Of a stretch of DNA of 64,000 bases, positions 61,975-64,000 are shown one piece after another (the first letter of the stretch is position 1; every line of letters begins with the position of its first letter). Made by a program: the position numbers and the translations under genes. The stretch is from Halogeometricum sp. S1BR25-6. GTDB taxonomy: Archaea; Halobacteriota; Halobacteria; Halobacteriales; Haloferacaceae. The stretch is taken from NCBI RefSeq assembly GCF_031624495.1, contig NZ_JAMQOP010000006.1, forward strand, positions 62,001-126,000, in the 5' to 3' direction. The notes below the pieces were generated by a model. It saw only the letters and a list, made by a program, of their open reading frames with translations, had not been told where the DNA came from and did no database searches.

Positions 61975-62377
61975 CGTCAGTACCTCCCCCCGCTTCGACT
62001 GCGGCCAAGACGCGTTCGAATCGTTCGTGTACCTCCGCTGCCACGGAATCGAGCGCGGGGTTGTCCGCCATGCCGACTAACTGCTCGGGGTCGACGGCGC
62101 TTACGGTGACGCCGTCGTCGTCCTCGTAGACGATGACGTTACACGGCAGAAGTGCCCCCAACTCGATCTCCTCCTGGAGGGCGCGATGCGCCAGCTGGGG
62201 GTTACACGCACCAAGAATTCGGTATCGTCGGAAGTCCTCGTCGAGTTTCTTCTTGAGCGTCTGCTGCACATCGATATCGCAGAGGACACCGAACCCCTCA
62301 TTTTCGAGCGATTCGATGGTCGTCTCGACGACAGCGTCGAACTCACCACCGACTCTTTTCTGTATAGTATAGGGCAT
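61958..62377 (-). CDS. DUF302 protein
   Basis: 139 residues from the ATG at 62377 (MPYTIQKRVGGEFDAVVETTIESL). DUF302 marks: the opening strand, the helix after it, YRILGACNPQLAHRAL, and LGALLPCNVIVYED. The late CNP and LPCN segments may bind metal. A TATA-like AATATTGTAT (about 62388-62397) lies near the expected distance, and TGTATAG/CTATACA arms (near 62361 and 62379) flank the start. The longer frame to 62401 is less likely. Confidence 0.8.
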   Translation of the reverse strand: MPYTIQKRVGGEFDAVVETTIESLENEGFGVLCDIDVQQTLKKKLDEDFRRYRILGACNPQLAHRALQEEIELGALLPCNVIVYEDDDGVTVSAVDPEQLVGMADNPALDSVAAEVHERFERVLAAVEAGGGTDDGRTE

Positions 62378-62659
62378 TCTATACAATATTATTTTGGTCA
62401 CAGGATAAAGATTGCGTCGGGACCGATCGATCGGTTCGTCGAGACGGAAGAGGGTTACGCCGAGAGTGGGACGTGCTTCCCGTGCTGGTCTACCTGTATC
62501 TCGTCGTAGCCGGTCTACGGAGGAACCTCACTTCGCAGAAGCACGAGTCCCGGACGACAGCACGGTCGCTGATTGACGGGTCCATCGGGATTCATTCCGC
62601 TTGTCCCGTCGGCACGACGGTACACTATTGAGTTCTCGCTCCGACGATACGTCTAACTT

Positions 62660-64000
62660 ATGCCGCCGAACGGGGATTCGTCGGGCCGGTCGAGTAACAA
62701 GGACGCGATAGTGAGTACGCCCGATCGGGCCGGGATGAAAGCCTTAGCGACGGTGAACCGATACGACGGGACGCACACAGACTGGCACGGCGCGCTCGTC
62801 GAGGAGACGTCCGCCTTCCGTCTCGACATCGAACTGTTCTACGACCTCCACACGCTCATCTGGGACGCCGACCGTGGGGAGACGCTCGACGTTCGCAACG
62901 ACGCCGTCGAGAGTTCGGTGACGTACGAGTCGAGTCGCGTCCCCGAAATACACGTAGAGAACCGATTCGAGTTCGCCGACGGGGAGTCTGCGGTCCTCAC
63001 GCAGGATATCATCACGAGCGTGAATACGTGCGGACTCCTGCTCAGAAACCGTGCGTCGTTCTCGTCGCCGGGGGAGCGGACGCTATACACCCTGCTCGGA
63101 TTGGGCATCAAGGGACATGACCATGACCATCCCCACGCAGTACAGGACGCGTATCACGTTGACGAGGGAAATGAGGATTTTCTGGTCGCACACGACCAGA
63201 ACCGATATCTCGCGGCGGCACAAGAGCGCTCGACGACCGACGACCGACGGTTCGACGGCCTTCGAATCGGAAAGAAAGGCCATCGATCGGGAACCGACAA
63301 GAGCGCGTGGAACGACGTCTACGTGGAGAACGACGGCTACATCGACTCGAACACATACAACCACGGCGACTTGGACGCGGCGTTCGGCCTGTACGCCGGA
63401 GAGGTGACCGACGTTGAGTGGGTGACCGCGATCGGCTACTGTCGGGGAGAGGAGTGGCCGATATCTCACGCGCGCGAGATGCTCGATAACGGGTACGAAC
63501 GAGAACGGAACGCGTTCGCCGAGGCGTGGACCGAGTGGCACGACGGCGTGACGAACGGGCCGACGGACGACGAACGAGCGAACGAGCTCTACGAGAAGTC
63601 GCTCACGAGCATGAAGTGTGCGCAGGACAGCCTCGGCGCGATGATCGCGGGCGCGTTCAAACCCCGCGACATGACCTACAAGTTCGTCTGGCCGCGCGAC
63701 CAGGTCATCATGATTCAGGCACTCGCGGCCGCGGAAGCGTACGACGAGGCTCGGGACGCACTCGGCTGGTTAGACGACGTACAGATAACCACACCGGAAC
63801 GGGACGAACGGGGAATCGACCGCGGCGGGACGTGGTGGCAGAACTACTACACCTCCGGCGACCCGCACTGGCGCGCCCTGCAGTTGGATCAGGTCGGCGG
63901 ACCCATCTATGCCCACTGGCTCCTGTGGCGGGAAACCGACGACCGGTCCGTCCTCACCGATCACTACGAGATGTCCCGCCGCGCAGCCGAGTTCCTCCTC
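62660..64000 (+). CDS. Glycoside hydrolase family 15 glucoamylase-like protein, partial
   Basis: Open from the ATG at 62660 to the window end, 447 codons. An N-terminal super-sandwich-like domain (about 1-230: FYDLHTLIWD, LYTLLGLGIKG, YNHGDLDAAFGLY) is followed by the start of the (alpha/alpha)6 barrel, with FVWPRDQVIMIQAL near residue 345, the signature of GH15. It should release glucose or trehalose-type sugars from oligosaccharides. The catalytic glutamates lie further on or beyond the window. Confidence 0.88.
   Translation, partial: MPPNGDSSGRSSNKDAIVSTPDRAGMKALATVNRYDGTHTDWHGALVEETSAFRLDIELFYDLHTLIWDADRGETLDVRNDAVESSVTYESSRVPEIHVENRFEFADGESAVLTQDIITSVNTCGLLLRNRASFSSPGERTLYTLLGLGIKGHDHDHPHAVQDAYHVDEGNEDFLVAHDQNRYLAAAQERSTTDDRRFDGLRIGKKGHRSGTDKSAWNDVYVENDGYIDSNTYNHGDLDAAFGLYAGEVTDVEWVTAIGYCRGEEWPISHAREMLDNGYERERNAFAEAWTEWHDGVTNGPTDDERANELYEKSLTSMKCAQDSLGAMIAGAFKPRDMTYKFVWPRDQVIMIQALAAAEAYDEARDALGWLDDVQITTPERDERGIDRGGTWWQNYYTSGDPHWRALQLDQVGGPIYAHWLLWRETDDRSVLTDHYEMSRRAAEFLL

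Overview
The window is haloarchaeal DNA: high GC, strongly acidic proteins, TATA-type promoters often about 25-30 bases from the start codon (leaderless transcripts), Tat lipoprotein signals, and archaeal TBP and TFB genes. It looks like a megaplasmid or an accessory chromosomal region. A conjugative or replicative element sits between two copper-resistance regions. No rRNA, tRNA or CRISPR array was found. Coordinates of short motifs were counted by hand.

Layout. (1) 1-7.3 kb: a copper region with copA (cut by the window edge), an AsnC/TRASH regulator, copZ, a His-rich copB-type ATPase, a membrane methyltransferase and an AstE/AspA-like hydrolase. (2) 7.5-16.1 kb: housekeeping-like and stress genes (adenylate kinase, CBS protein, SDR, UbiB-type kinase, two YHS proteins, hydrolase, NmrA-like protein, DoxX, SHOCT), then a dead PadR gene. 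(3) 16.6-18.2 kb: a DUF1931 histone-fold protein, an extra TBP and an HNH protein with a membrane tail. (4) 18.6-30.7 kb: one tight eight-gene operon for a type IV secretion-like apparatus (VirB6-like protein, VirB4 ATPase, a very large coupling ATPase). (5) 30.7-32.3 kb: an iteron-like repeat cluster and a primase-polymerase, the best candidate replication module. (6) 32.5-43.5 kb: small DNA-binding and zinc-ribbon proteins, toxin-antitoxin-like pairs, an RPA-like protein and a second general transcription factor (TFB). (7) 43.5-51.5 kb: a bat-type HTH regulator with a Zn/Cd ATPase, several DUF proteins and a winged-helix/nucleotidyltransferase pair. (8) 51.5-52.7 kb: an IS5-type insertion sequence without target duplication, with both flanking genes cut. 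(9) 53.2-62.4 kb: a second copA/regulator cassette and more copper genes (DUF4396, Csp-like protein, DUF302, SHOCT), mixed with broken copper-oxidase and CuA-type genes. (10) 62.7 kb to the end: the start of a GH15 glucoamylase.

How it works together. Copper genes cover chaperoning (copZ), export (copA twice, copB), storage (Csp) and sensing (TRASH regulators). The central element supplies transfer, replication priming, single-strand binding and its own TFB. The most unusual signal is a set of ten GC-rich hairpins with unrelated arms but a similar G-rich loop (consensus near AGAAAGGGTGA). They sit just upstream of ten separate genes at 33.5-49.2 kb, usually right after a T-rich TATA-like stretch. 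I do not recognise this as a described element. A second recurring signal is a long-spacer inverted repeat (TTAACCAACA arms, 21-22 base spacer) found three times in the element.
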